64,000 nt of DNA from NCBI GenBank assembly GCA_047967505.1, contig CM106538.1; one strand, written 5' to 3'. The position numbers and the translations under genes were made by a program. Shown here one piece after another: positions 1-10,260 of the stretch. The notes below the pieces were generated by a model. That model ran no database searches. It saw only the letters and a list, made by a program, of their open reading frames with translations, and was not told the origin of the DNA. Within the stretch, counting starts at the first letter, position 1; the number at the start of each line of letters is the position of its first letter. This DNA is from Dipteris shenzhenensis (lineage: Eukaryota > Polypodiophyta > Polypodiopsida > Gleicheniales).

Positions 1-740
1 AATTTCAGGTCTTCAAAGCTGTGCTGTGCATTTGTAGACCTCATAAAAGCATCTTTCTTCAAAAGGTCCGTCAGAGGGGCTGCCCGCTTGGCAAACTTGC
101 GAATAAAGCGCCTGTCGAAGGAAGCAAGACCTAGAAATCCCCTCAACTGAGTAGGGTTGCGTGGCTGTGGCCAATCCACAATGCATTTCACCTTTGCAGG
201 ATCCACTCGAATGCCATCCTTGCTCACAATGTGACCAAGATACTCAACCTCTTGTGCCATAAAAGTGCATTTGCTGGCTTTAGCATAAAGCTGATGCAAC
301 CTCAAAATTTCCAGCTCTTGCTTGACATGTCTGATGTTTTCATGCTTATCCTTGTTGTAAATGAGGATGTCATCAAAAAATACCAGCACATATTTGAAAA
401 GGAGAGGCTGTAAAATCTTGTTCATGAGTGCCTGGAAGATAGCTGGTGCATTGGTCAATCCAACATGCATCACCTTGAACTCATATAGTCCCCTCTCTGT
501 GCGAAAGGCTGTCTTGTGCTCATCCCCAGCTTTCGTTCTAATCTGATGATAGCCGGACCTCAAATCAATCTTAGTGAAAAACTGAGCACCCTTGAGATCA
601 TCCAACAAGTCATCTATCTTGGGGATTGGAAACCTGTTCTTGATGGTGACCTTATTCAAGTCTCTGTAGTCAATGCACATACGGTAAGAACCATCCTTCT
701 TCTTCACTAGGAGCACAGGGGATGCAAAAGGAGAAGTGCT
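1..740 (-). pseudogene. Reverse transcriptase of Ty3/gypsy element, fragment
   Basis: An open minus-strand frame runs off the window edge and reads as a gypsy reverse transcriptase. In order it shows [36 protein letters not shown], the [14 protein letters not shown] palm motif, a [12 protein letters not shown] catalytic box with its two aspartates, [11 protein letters not shown] and the connection segment [18 protein letters not shown]. No stop is visible in this stretch. The frame is fused to the middle of gag at about 741-765, so nucleocapsid, protease and the RT N-terminus are missing. The enzyme would copy element RNA into cDNA in cytoplasmic particles. Here it could only be expressed as a fusion from a broken transcript. 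Confidence 0.85.
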
Positions 741-1987
741 ATGAGCCAAATGGTTGGTTTCTGAGGAGAATCCCTCATGTATCGCCACCATGTGTGGGCA
801 TAGTCTTGCATATGCATACCTGCAAAAATGATGCGCTTCTCCTTAGACTTGGGGTAGAAGCAAAAATAGTCTTCCAGCTTCGTGAGCCACTCCTCCAACT
901 CATTGGGAGTGCGAGTGTCCCCTTTAAACTTATGCACTGTGAGTTTGTCCTTCATATCCTTAGCTGCATAATTCTTGTGAGTGTAGCCTCCAGGAGTGCG
1001 GGCATCATCACGCTTGAGGTTCACATAATTGGAGAAGGGCATCTCAAGTTTGATGGCCTCAGGTAGGGCCCTGTATGAACGCAAAGAATCTGCCAACATG
1101 TCATCAAAAGTGGCTCGCTGCCCACCATCAACCCTCTGCTGCGTAGAAGTTGTTGCCATATGATGCACTGGCTGCGTCTGGCTATATGTGCTCGCTGGGG
1201 GAGCGATAGGTGTATGAACTCCGGGCTGGGTCTCTCTGCCAAGTGCATCTCTCCGGAATGATGGCATACCAAAGGGCTGAGAAGAGGACTGACCTCTCTC
1301 CTAGGGGTGTGGGCTGCCATATAAACCCAAGCCAACTCCAGGCATACTCGTTGGTGTGGTGAAAGGAGCACTAGCCGGATGCACACCAACGGGTCGGCCC
1401 AAAAGAGACGGTTCAGCATGCATAGATGCAGAAAGATGAGAGCCAAAAGATGGCTTGACATCTTGCAAGAAGGTGCTGTGTGGCACAGAAAATACATCAT
1501 CTATGTCGAGAGAATCCCCAAGTTGGGGTACATGCAATGGTCCAGAAGACTGATGCTCATAGGCATGATGGCCATTTGCCATAAAACCCCTGTGTGGGGC
1601 AGACAAAACATCCTGACTATTTGAATGGTCCCCTTGCTGGGATGCGGGCTGCTTACCCTTATCCTGCATAGCAATGGCAGATGTGATTTGCTGACCAATC
1701 TGCTGTCCCATCTGGACAAGAGCCGTATCTTGCATATCCATGGCTGTGGTAAGATGCTGGCTGAACTCCTGTCCTATCTGGCGGAAAGCACCCTGGAGGA
1801 TAGAGGAAAGGGCATCTAGAAACTGCGTCTGCGCTGCCTGGGCTTCCCGGAATGCAGGAGAGAGAGGCTGAGTGGAAGGAACCTCTGCACCACCAGTGGC
1901 TGCAACCACTGTGGCAGGCACTTACTCATACTGAGCAGCCTCATCAGTGTCATGCGATACATCTCGAGGGACACGCTTCGGTGCCAT
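707..1987 (-). pseudogene. Broken gag of Ty3/gypsy element
   Basis: The start at 1987 (MAPKRVPRDVSHDTDE) is chosen because the sister copy at 3425 has the same N-terminus (MPPKHAPRDILHDTNE). There is an in-frame TAA at 1922-1924, where the sister has CAA (Gln), and an in-frame TAG near 1301. The 1921-1304 part is Gln- and Ser-rich with repeated QMGQQIGQQ-type segments. The 1267-760 part carries a retrotransposon gag domain (FKGDTRTPNELEEWLTKL, then [11 protein letters not shown]). After about 760 the gag frame runs into bases that encode RT in another frame, marking an internal deletion. Gag would form the particle shell. This copy cannot make a full one. Confidence 0.8.
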
Positions 1988-2976
1988 GGTGATTGGCCCT
2001 GGAGAGAGGAGCTCGAATATAGCTCGAATATAGGCAAGGAGAAATGGATAACAAAATCTTGCGTAATTAGCACCCGAGATAATGCGTGGAAACACGAAAA
2101 TGTTGATGGAGAGGCTTGGAAGAAGGGTCGTTGAAGAAGCTTCGAAAACGAGGTCCAAATGAGCCCAAATAGGGTTGTGGAAAGCCCCGAAAAGAGGCCG
2201 GAATTATTATTATTATTATTATTTTTTGGGGGTGAAAGGGATCCTAAGTCACCTAGGACTACTCTAACCTAGGACCTTAAGGACTGTTAAGACAGTGTCT
2301 TAGACCAATCTAACCCAATGTTTAACCTTTGTTAGTACTAACCTAACCTAGAGCCAAACTAACTAAACCTAATTGACTAAACCTAACCTAATCCAATCTA
2401 CTAACTTAACTCAATCCACTAACTAAACCTAACCAAACTAGCCAGACCTAATCTAACCCAACTAACTCTGACTACTGAACCCTAGGAAAGAAGAAGGGCT
2501 AAGGTTTTTTTTGGCAAGGTAAATGGTGACGGCGGGTGACGATGATGGGGTGGGGCGGGGTGGGGTGTGGCAGCCATGGCGTGGTTGGCTAAGGGAAGCA
2601 AGGACGGTGGGAAAATTGGAGCAGCGATGGTATCCGGGGTAGTTGGAGTAGCGACGACGGGATGGCGGGGGAGCTGGAGCAGCGACGACCAGAGTGGAGT
2701 GGATTTGGAGGTAGGGAACGACGGGGAAGTTGGAGCAGCAACGTAATCGTACTGGATTTGGAGGCAAGGAACGACGGGGAAGCTGGTGCAGACTTGGAGC
2801 AGATACGTAAGGACACGTCGTTGATGGCGCACGTCTGTGCTGTTTGTTGCTGGTAGCCCACGCTTGTTTCCTTGACGTAGCTGGGCCGACGATGGGCTAG
2901 TAGTTCCCCTCAGTCTGAAGCGCTGGTAAACTACGATTGATAGCAAGACTCAGTGAGGGTCAGGTGCCAAGAGCTT
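1988..2976 (-). other. Leader of the inner gypsy element
   Basis: Untranslated leader between primer site and gag. A tract at about 2270-2460 is rich in CTAACC/TAAACC-like steps, reminiscent of but not equal to telomere repeats. The leader of the sister element has the same tract at 3670-3900. No gene is seen. Confidence 0.55.
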
Positions 2977-2990
2977 GGGCTTTGATACCA
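2977..2990 (-). promoter_or_regulatory. Primer-binding site, tRNA-iMet
   Basis: On the minus strand this reads TGGTATCAAAGCCC, one base from the usual plant initiator-Met site TGGTATCAGAGC. It lies one base inside the LTR edge. It marks where minus-strand cDNA synthesis starts and fixes the element's orientation. Confidence 0.85.
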
Positions 2991-2991
2991 A

Positions 2992-3307
2992 TGTAGAGAA
3001 GGGGGTAGGGACAGATTTGGAGAAAGGTGGATAGAGGAGTAGAAGGGGGAGAGAAAGAGAGGGGAAGAGGGAGAGGAAGGGTAGGAGAGAGAGAATGAGG
3101 TAGGAAGAGAGGGAGAGATTGAGAGGGAGTAGGGAAGAGAGAGAGAGAAAGTGAGTGAGCGTAGGCAGGAAGGAGGAAGGGAGAGTAGATAGGATTAGAT
3201 GTCACATCAAAAAGTACATAGTAGTGGGTGGATGGAGACTTATATAGTCCCTCCACATTTTCCACCTAAAGGGCCTCTAACTTGACCTCTTTTTCCCCTT
3301 CATTACA
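2992..3307 (-). repeat. 5' LTR of the inner gypsy element, 316 bp
   Basis: Bounded by TG...CA (plus-strand tgtagagaag at 2992, cattaca ending at 3307). It shares its ends and the cttatatagtcc segment with the LTR at 4453-4755. Read on the minus strand it has a TATA box (ctatataag, about 3239-3247) followed by a pyrimidine-rich stretch. The plus strand is correspondingly GA-rich. Confidence 0.85.
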
Positions 3308-3425
3308 GAGTGGAAGAAACCTCTGCACCACCAGTGGATGCAGCCACTGTGGTAGGCACTTGCTCATACTGAGCAGCCTCATTAGTGTCATGCAATATAT
3401 CACGAGGGGCATGCTTTGGTGGCAT
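3308..3425 (-). pseudogene. Gag N-terminus, interrupted
   Basis: Starts MPPKHAPRDILHDTNEAAQY at 3425. It has Gln where the left copy has a stop, which shows the ancestral reading. The homology continues to the codons for EVSST and ends at the LTR boundary. Only about 39 codons remain. Confidence 0.8.
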
Positions 3426-4439
3426 GGTGACTTGCCCTGGAGAGAGGAGCTCGAATGTAGGCAAGGAGAAATGGATAGCAAAACCCTGCTGTAATGAGCA
3501 CCTAAGATATATTGTGGAAAACACGAAAATGTCGATGGAGAGGCTCAGAAGAAAGGTCGTCGAAGAAGCTTTGAAATGGGGCTTGAATGAGCCAAAATAG
3601 GGCTGTGGAGAGCCCTTAAAGAGGCTGAAAATTTCTGAGGTTTTTTTTGGGGTTTTTGTTTTTGGGGGGGGGGGACCTAAGTCACCTAGAACAGCTAGGA
3701 CAGCCCTAACCTAAGAACTCTAGAACAGTTAGGACAGGTAGTTAGTATGACCTAACCTAACCATGATTGAACCTAGCCGTGGTTAGGTTGACCTTATAAC
3801 CTAACCCAATCTAGCTAACCTAACCTCACCTAACTAACTAAGGCTAATTGACTAGAGCAAACCTAACAGCCTAACCTTCCTACTAACCCCTGGTTGAACT
3901 AACCTAGGAAGACTTGTAGGACTAAGGTTTGTTGGACAGGCGTGGCGTCGGCATGGCAGAGGCGAGGGTGCGGCGACGACGGGTGCTGGCGGATGCGTGG
4001 CCACAGAGGTGTGGCAACGGGGGACACGTGGGTACGTGAGGCAAGACGCGGGTCGACGGACAGGTTTGTTGTGGCGGGTATGGCAGTGGTATTGCGGGTG
4101 TGATTCAGGCTGAGCGGTGACGTTGGAGTCGAGATTGGGCACCACCTGTTGAGTTCTCGTCAGGCAGCTAAAGTCTGTGTGATCCTGTAGGCTGGTCCGT
4201 TTGCTTACGGTAACTACTGGTCGAGGTTCACAGGAGGATAGTCGTTTGGCCGGTGAGGTATCCCATCCCCAGGCACTCCTCCAAGCATATGCAAATGCGC
4301 CTGCTAGTCTTCAACGCTCGTGGCTTCTAGATGAGCAGATTTCAGGAGATGTGACGATTCCCTGTCAGCGCTATTTGGTCTCGCTCTTGGTCGTAGTTGC
4401 ACGTTGGCACGATGGTATAGCATTGACTCCTGGGAAAGT
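3426..4439 (-). other. Leader of the outer gypsy element
   Basis: Untranslated leader, homologous near gag to the leader of the inner element. It includes a CTAACC-rich tract at 3670-3900, a run of nine G at about 3666-3674 and a GC-richer stretch at 3930-4200. No supported gene. Confidence 0.5.
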
Positions 4440-4451
4440 GCTCTGATGCTA
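4440..4451 (-). promoter_or_regulatory. Primer-binding site, degenerate tRNA-iMet
   Basis: The minus strand reads TAGCATCAGAGC, two mismatches from the initiator-Met site, one base inside the LTR edge at 4453. Confidence 0.75.
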
Positions 4452-4452
4452 A

Positions 4453-4755
4453 TGTAGAGAAGGGGGAAGGGGCAGATTTGGAGATGGGGAGAGAATAGCA
4501 GAAGGAAGGGAGGAGAAGAGAGGAGAAGGGGAAGGAGAGAGGAAGAGAGAGAAGGATGAGGGGATAGAGAGATAGAGAAAGGGAGGAGAGAGAGTGTGAG
4601 CGTAGAGCAAGTAGCAGGAAGGAGGAGGGAGAGTAGATAGGAATAGATGTCACATCAAAAGTACCATACAAATCATTAGGAGTTGACTTATATAGTCCCC
4701 CTTCTTTCTCCTATCTTACCACCAATATCCCTCCTTTTTTCCCACCTTCATTACA
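4453..4755 (-). repeat. 5' LTR of the outer gypsy element, 303 bp
   Basis: Starts tgtagagaag and ends ttcattaca on the plus strand, like the 2992-3307 LTR. The minus-strand TATA box (ctatataag) lies near 4688-4698. The two LTRs differ by indels and substitutions, so they belong to different insertions. Confidence 0.85.
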
Positions 4756-5634
4756 GGGGGCATGTAGCCCTGGATCTGGCCTGGCAAAATGGAACCTCAG
4801 AGCAGGCGTACGGCCTGCAACAGGGCCCTGTGAAGGGCGCGATAACATCAGCAGGGTACGGCCCCACTGTATGGGGCTGTACGGAAGCCTATTGGATGAA
4901 AGACAGGGCTGATGGAAGCCTGGCTGAAGGCAGGATCTGCAGTGGCCAAAGGCGCCTGCATGGCAGGCGCCGTTGGGCCTTGTATGGAGCCTGCAACAGG
5001 CCTGGAACAGGGCCAGCAGGTGGGCAGAGTGCCTGGGCCTATGGCGGGCTGCCACGTGGCCAGGCGGGGTCAGTTTACAGACTTGGGGGGGGGCAGACTG
5101 GTCGGCCCAAACAGACCCTAAAAATCGGCCAGTCTGGTCAGTTTTTGCAGCAAGGCCTTGGGCCTATGAAAGGAGAGGCTTTGGGCCTCAATTGGATATC
5201 TTCTGGAGCAGCAAAAGACAAGCAGACAGGAGCAGCAGGAGCCCTACTCTTGGAGCCTATTCCCAGAGGACCACCTAGGCTGACATTCAGGGCAGCAAGG
5301 TTGAGGAGAACACTCTAGACAGAGAGTCTACATTTGCTCGAGGTGGAGCACGCGAGCTTAGAGATCTAGAAGTGCTTGACATCTAGTAGGAGAACCTTTT
5401 GGTATTGTATCCTGTCCTACTTTGTGGACGGACGGAAATATAAAGTGTTGCTTCTATATTTGTCTCTTAGCATTGTCTATTTACTGGCTTGCACATCTAT
5501 GCACATTAAGTTAAGAAGTTTGTGATTCCAGACCCCTACTACACTGTGTGAGCTCCTAGGAAATACTGTAAGTCTTCCACTGTGCGTATTCTCTGTTGGT
5601 TCATTTCTAACAGATTACCTCATCACTTTTAGAA
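4756..5634. other. GC-richer unassigned segment and possible LTR remnant
   Basis: 4756-5300 is GC-rich with repeated GGCCTG/CAGGCC and GCCTGCAACAGG words. A 211-codon frame on the plus strand shows no recognisable domain and is probably chance in GC-rich DNA. 5300-5634 looks like untranslated retrotransposon flank, ending in ttcatttctaaca before RT-like sequence starts. No primer site is seen. Confidence 0.3.
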
Positions 5635-6360
5635 GCAAATATGAGTACTATGAGTTTTTGGAATGCCATTTGGGCATACCAACGCTCTAGGTGTTGATGA
5701 ATGATTTACTACACTCATAAATCAGAAAGCTCATAGTCCGTTTAGTGATGATATGTTACAACAAAAGTATTGTTGAGCATAGAGAACATTCAAGAAAGTG
5801 TTCAGTCTCCTAAGAGAAGCTAGTCTCTACATGAATAAGAAAACAAATGTGTTATGGATGGTTAAGTTTCAATATCTAGGATTATCGTTGCGTGAGTTGA
5901 TCCCTGATAAATTACCTTATCTTTGGACAAGAAAGTTTTTGATGTAGTAAAGAGAGTAGTGTTGTATGCCGTGATCCATGTTTTGAAAGCATGGAGACAT
6001 TATTCATATGGTGCAAAGTTTTATGTTGTTGTCGATCACGATACTCTGAAATATTTTTGCAAATAGTCTGATTTGATTAATAAAGTTGCTGATGCATTGT
6101 CATGCATTATGCATAATACGAGTTTCATAGTATTAGAAAGCGCTGTAATGATATGACATTAGAGAACTCAGAAAGTTGGCGAGTATGTCCAGAGCCTTTG
6201 GCCTAAGGCTGTTGTGTTAAAACTTGGGGTTAGAGATGACCTGGCATGTAGGGAAGGCCATACATATGTAAGAAATACCGTAGATGATGGTATTCTTAAG
6301 AGTAATGGCAAGAAAGTAGTACCTAATCAGAATGATCTAGCAGAATTTCTTTTGCACAGA
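5635..6360 (+). pseudogene. Decayed Ty3/gypsy pol (RT to RNase H)
   Basis: Fragments in shifting plus-strand frames match gypsy pol in the expected order. They are MPFGHTNAL (RT), an EHREHSRK-like box followed by KVFSLLREASLYMNKK, then VKFQYLGLSL. Next come the RNase H pieces WRHYSYGAKFYVVVDHD, TLKYFCK and KVADALSC. Stops and frameshifts are frequent, so this is an old, unrelated copy in the opposite orientation to the elements on its left. It has no coding capacity. Confidence 0.7.
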
Positions 6361-6721
6361 TTCTAGCTCGTCGTCATATTGCTCCTTCCACTTATAGACG
6401 ATGTTTGTCGTTGTGACAGTCTATGCCCCATTCATGATTCGGTTCATGATTTCTTATTTCTGTTACAGCAACAGCTTCAGGTTTCCCCAGTGCTTGCTTT
6501 GGCAATCGATTTTGGTTGCTGGACTTCCATCCGGTTAGGTAGTGATATGATTTTTTTCAAAAACTGTGTTTGTTATTGGGCAGTATGGACCCTACGGAAA
6601 GATTGCAACCATCAGGTCTTTGGTGAGCCCTTTGTTGCTAAATATCAGTTATGTCGGGCATCTCTTAGGCTATCATTTTATGATTGTCTATGTGCATGGG
6701 ATCTAGATTATCCTACCTATC
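6361..6721. other. Unassigned, probably pol or flank decay
   Basis: A 128-codon frame starts at 6379 on the plus strand but has no recognisable domain. Nothing else is seen. Confidence 0.3.
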
Positions 6722-6980
6722 AATATTTAGAGGCCCAGCAATTTTGGTCTTGTTCCAACCATTGACGCCCAACATGGGTATGAAAAACCAACGGCACAAA
6801 CCCACACATGTGCTAGTGCATGCATCTAGGCTTTTCATTGAAAAGCGCATGTGTAGACGTATATATGGGACAAGACTTGTAAGGTGCTTGGACCCATAGT
6901 GACCTAGAGATATGCGAGGTCTTGTCTCATTATGAGACATAGAGCCATGGATTTCACCTTATCCTATAAAAAATTTACCA
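6722..6980 (+). repeat. 260-bp direct repeat, copy 1
   Basis: Begins tatttagaggcc and ends cctataaaaaatttacca. It shares long words with 7068-7320, such as CCCAACATGGGTATGAAAAA, CGAGGTCTTGTC and GAGCCATGGATTT. Only about 90 bp separate the copies. The family is not recognised; it may be a non-coding dispersed repeat or LTR piece. Confidence 0.75.
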
Positions 6981-7067
6981 CTTGAAGGTGCGGGTTACGC
7001 ACCCTTAATCAAGAGCTCATGTTCCTCCAAATGCAATAGAACCTTGCAAGAATCTTTATACCATCAT

Positions 7068-7320
7068 TATTTAGAGGCCTACCAATTTTTGTCTTGTTTC
7101 GACCATCGATACCCATTGCCCAACATGGGTATGAAAAACCGACATTGCAAAACCACACGTGTGCTAGTATATTCCCGTAGGATTTTTAATTGAAAATTGC
7201 TATATGGGACAAGACTTTGTACAGTGCTCGGTCCCATTATGTCCTAGAGACATACGAGGTCTTGTCCCATTATGAGACAGAGAGCCATGGATTTGACCTT
7301 ACCCTATCAAAAATTTATCA
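7068..7320 (+). repeat. 260-bp direct repeat, copy 2
   Basis: Second copy of the 6722-6980 unit with scattered substitutions and small indels. It contains the near-palindromic word tcccattatgagaca. Confidence 0.75.
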
Positions 7321-7389
7321 AGTAAAGGCTGTCGCTTTCTTTGGGACTGTTTCTTGTAATATAATGACAAATGGATTTCACAAAAAAGT

Positions 7390-7405
7390 TGTGTGTGTGT
7401 GTGTC

Positions 7406-7470
<65 letters not shown>
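7390..7470. repeat. (GT)n(CA)n microsatellite
   Basis: A GT run flips at about 7404 into a long CA run, so the two halves can pair as a hairpin. One CG interruption lies near 7432. Confidence 0.95.
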
Positions 7471-7474
<4 letters not shown>

Positions 7475-7746
7475 GAATCCATGAACATGCCAAACACATC
7501 CTCCTATAAAGTGGTATTATGCTTTTTCCTATTCAATGCTGATATGGATTTGGCTAACATTAACTATTACCAATTATTTGAGATGTAGATTTGGTTCAGT
7601 GGGAAGTCAAGCAGTCGACTATAAGATCCACGCTGCATTCAGGATGACTGTGTTTTTGAGCCATAGCTTGTTTTTGAGAATAAACAGCATGGTGAATCCT
7701 TACTTCTATGCCATCTATATCATGTTCTTTTTGGGCGCTGGGGTGT

Positions 7747-7762
7747 GGGGGGGGGGGGGGGG
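7747..7762 (+). repeat. Run of 16 G
   Basis: Sixteen consecutive G residues preceded by gtgtg. It could form a quadruplex and is prone to length errors in sequencing. Confidence 0.95.
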
Positions 7763-8156
7763 TGTTCAAGTCAAACTAAATTAAAAGTTGGAGTCTTTAA
7801 ACAAGTTCCCATCATGAGCTGTTTACTGTTGATGTATTATATTGATTCAATTGACTTCCGTGTACACCTGTCAAAATTTAAAAGCACAGCTATTGCCACA
7901 TTCTGTGCATTTATCACTAATCAGATTATCAGGTGTTGAGCTTTTAAGGGTAAAACGTTCAAACAATTTTCTCCACCTGTTTCATTCCTAAGCCTGATCA
8001 GCAGTATTTGTTCTTTCTGATCTGACTAGTCCTGTAAATAATAATTTTCCTGGAATATTAAAATTGTATGGTGGAACTGTCTACTGTGTGTTCTATTTAT
8101 TTGTTTCTCTGAATGCATTGGATAGTTATGATATGTAAGCGATGGTATGTATGCAG
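7763..8156 (+). other. AT-rich sequence before the PRCC-like exon, probably intron
   Basis: No coding signal is seen. It ends in tatgtatgcag, a usable 3' splice site for the exon at 8157, so it is most simply intronic. Upstream exons were not identified. If the gene is intact, the elements to the left would lie inside its intron. Confidence 0.4.
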
Positions 8157-8315
8157 CCTTCATCTGATAAGAACAAACCAACGAAGCTTCACAGGAGGAA
8201 GCATCAGATCGGGTCTTTGTATTTTGATATGAAGCAGAAAGAGATGGAGCTTTTAGAAAGGAGGGCTAAAGGAAACTTGACTAAGTCTCAAACACAGGGA
8301 AAATATGGTTGGTGA
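8157..8315 (+). CDS. PRCC-like protein, C-terminal exon
   Basis: After an AG splice acceptor, 52 codons run without interruption to TGA at 8313-8315. The peptide contains KLHRRKHQIGSLYFDMK and ends KSQTQGKYGW. Its closing pattern (K-HQI...L...QKE.EL...TQ.KYG[FW], then stop) is the conserved C-terminus of PRCC proteins, named for a human renal-carcinoma fusion partner and linked to mitotic checkpoint and splicing functions. The family assignment is from recalled motif knowledge. The exact stop after KYGW and the acceptor support a real terminal exon in phase 0. Codons look undamaged, unlike the transposon relics around. Upstream exons were not found, so it could be a live gene with a very long intron or a captured fragment. 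Confidence 0.65.
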   Translation, partial: PSSDKNKPTKLHRRKHQIGSLYFDMKQKEMELLERRAKGNLTKSQTQGKYGW

Positions 8316-9152
8316 GGTCCATTTATCGGGGAAATATTGGATTGGAAGCATGGTGCCTAATATTTCAGGGGCAACCGGAGATGAAGAAGCAAGCATGATG
8401 GACCTTCATCAGATGCTGAGCATGGGTATGGCAGATTGATGGAAAAACGTCTCGTAAAGCTTACTTTTGGGCGTGCTTAATGTCAGTGCCATAACTTTGT
8501 AAATCATTCCTGCCTCAGAGTGTCAGGCTCTTATTCATTTGTGTTTTGCAATGGGAAATGAATAAGATATGAAATGTGAGTGGCCATGGTCAAGCTTCCT
8601 GTTTAATTTTGGTTCTATTTCCTCGTGTAATTGATGACTTTGGCTAGCATGGTAGGATATCTTCCCAATTCAGATGCTTCCTGCAGCTAAGAGTTTGACA
8701 TGTTGGCAAAGGCAGACAGTATTAAGGCATATGCCCTACACATGCATGCATGTGTGCACCCAGTGCTTGCTCAAGTGTGTGCAGATCTCTCATAAGGAAA
8801 AAGGACTTTCTATATTTGGACCAGAGGCAAATGTCTTACATGAATTTCTTATTTTTGGAAAGTTTGATGTGAGTATATATAGTTAACTTTTGTGGTTCGT
8901 AGGTGGAAATATGTAGAAGGAACACTTTTAGCAAAAAGGACATGCTATGCTTCTATACAGAAGTATGAATATGGCAATGCAAGAAAAATGGTGTAACTCG
9001 TCGAAGAATTTGGAAGCTTCTTGTGAGCTGAAGTCAAGTACGTGATGATGTAATGAAGTATAAAGAACTATCTTGGTTGACATGGAAGAGAGTTGGTTTG
9101 TGTGGCTTTGTAGTCTCTTATTGTTGTGTAATGGACTTGTAAGGGCTTTTCA

Positions 9153-9154
<2 letters not shown>
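8316..9154 (+). other. Probable 3' UTR and downstream flank of the PRCC-like exon
   Basis: No further coding signal. The segment to about 8580 looks like a 3' UTR, and gaatgaataagat near 8560 may be a weak poly(A) signal. A 70-codon frame at 8674 has no recognisable domain. Confidence 0.35.

Positions 9155-9198
<44 letters not shown>
9155..9198. repeat. (TC)n microsatellite
   Basis: Uninterrupted TC run of 44 bp. Confidence 0.95.
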
Positions 9199-9201
<3 letters not shown>

Positions 9202-10174
9202 TGCACTCGTGCCATGGAATTGTGCAAGCTCGATTAGAGTGAGCTGGGCACCTCAATTTCATTACTTGTGAATATTGAATATTTGGCTGCCAAGGATACC
9301 TTTCTTCTAGTATAATGTGGATTTGTCGAGTGACACCGGTTTTTTGTTAGCAATGAGACACCATGCTCCTCGTATTTCTTTCACTATGGCTTGTTTGAGA
9401 AGTGAGATTCTATTTTATTAGGGCCATGTGAAGCCTCTTGGATGCTTGAGCATCCTCCTATCCCATACGCGGCAAACATCATTTGAACTACTTTCTATAT
9501 TATTTATTGAGATGGGGTGATATTTGCACCAGCTAGGACAGGTTGAACCAGAGGGGCATTTTATCATTGCAAGATCTTTAGTGCTTTTGCTTCTATCGTT
9601 AACGCGTTCCTTGATTCATCAACCAAATTAGTGTCACTTAACAACTTTTATTTGGTGGTAGTCTCGCAGAAGACATGCTCCCTTCAGAGCTTTGGGATGG
9701 AGAACTATTAATTTGCTGAGAGAAGCATGACCAATCTCTAGGATATTTTGTTTGATTTTTTTAGCAGTAGACTTATGAGAGCGGCTTAGAGAGTAAAGGC
9801 AATGTGTTGATGATGCATTCTTAGGAGTACGTATGACCTAAAAATGACATGCAGTGATAATGGGTCATTGTATTGTACCTTTCAATTTATTTATTCAAAT
9901 TCCCCATGTATGGAAGATGTAACCATAGCCAAGTTCACAAACTCACGTGGATATTCAAAGTGTCAAAGTTGTGTAGTTATAGGAGTTTATAGGAGAATCA
10001 AGTTTTACTTTGAGCCAGCTCAGGTTGCAGTTTCTCATACTCTACATGGCATTGCACGTATGATTGAAGTGGAACTTAACCAGTATACTAAAGTTATTAG
10101 ATGGGGTGGACGGAGCTGTATGGACATAACAGCTAATAAGTGAGGTAGGAGCTAATGAAAGTGAGGATTTTTTA
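9199..10174. other. Unassigned, possible LTR-element 3' part
   Basis: A 99-codon plus-strand frame at 9844-10143 has no recognised domain. It is followed by the purine tract and TG edge described next, so it may be a decayed internal region. Nothing else can be supported. Confidence 0.25.
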
Positions 10175-10260
10175 AAATGAGGGGGAGACTTGTGGATACC
10201 CTATGTTATATAATACTGGCTGTTGCTTTCTGATTTACTATCGGGGATATTAAACCACTA
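10175..10260 (+). repeat. Possible polypurine tract and LTR start
   Basis: aaaatgagggggaga is followed within two bases by TGTGGATACCC at 10191. A purine tract before a TG edge is typical of the 3' LTR junction of a plant retrotransposon. No matching LTR was found in the window. Confidence 0.35.

Larger units (their letters stand above)
1..3307 (-). mobile_element. Ty3/gypsy LTR retrotransposon, 5' part, runs off window
   Basis: In minus-strand order this element has an LTR (3307-2992), a tRNA-Met primer site, a leader, a broken gag and reverse transcriptase that continues past coordinate 1. Its LTR edge (TG...CA) abuts, with no extra base, the interrupted gag of a sister element at 3308. 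It is therefore best read as an insertion into that sister. The predicted 5-bp target duplication would be gagtg (3308-3312), and its second copy would lie outside the window. Gag has two in-frame stops, and the gag C-terminus and protease are deleted, so it is non-autonomous. Confidence 0.8.
3308..4755 (-). mobile_element. Ty3/gypsy element, outer, interrupted in gag
   Basis: LTR (4755-4453), primer site, leader and the first ~39 gag codons of a sister of the element to the left. Gag stops exactly at the LTR edge at 3307. This is expected if the inner element integrated here, in which case the rest of this copy lies beyond the left end of the window. Confidence 0.75.

Noticed and set aside
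4683-5318. A 211-codon plus-strand frame
   Set aside because: GC-rich word repeats and no recognisable domain; overlapping frames are open too.
9844-10143. Small 99-codon gene
   Set aside because: No domain, and followed by a purine tract and LTR-like edge; more likely a retrotransposon interior.
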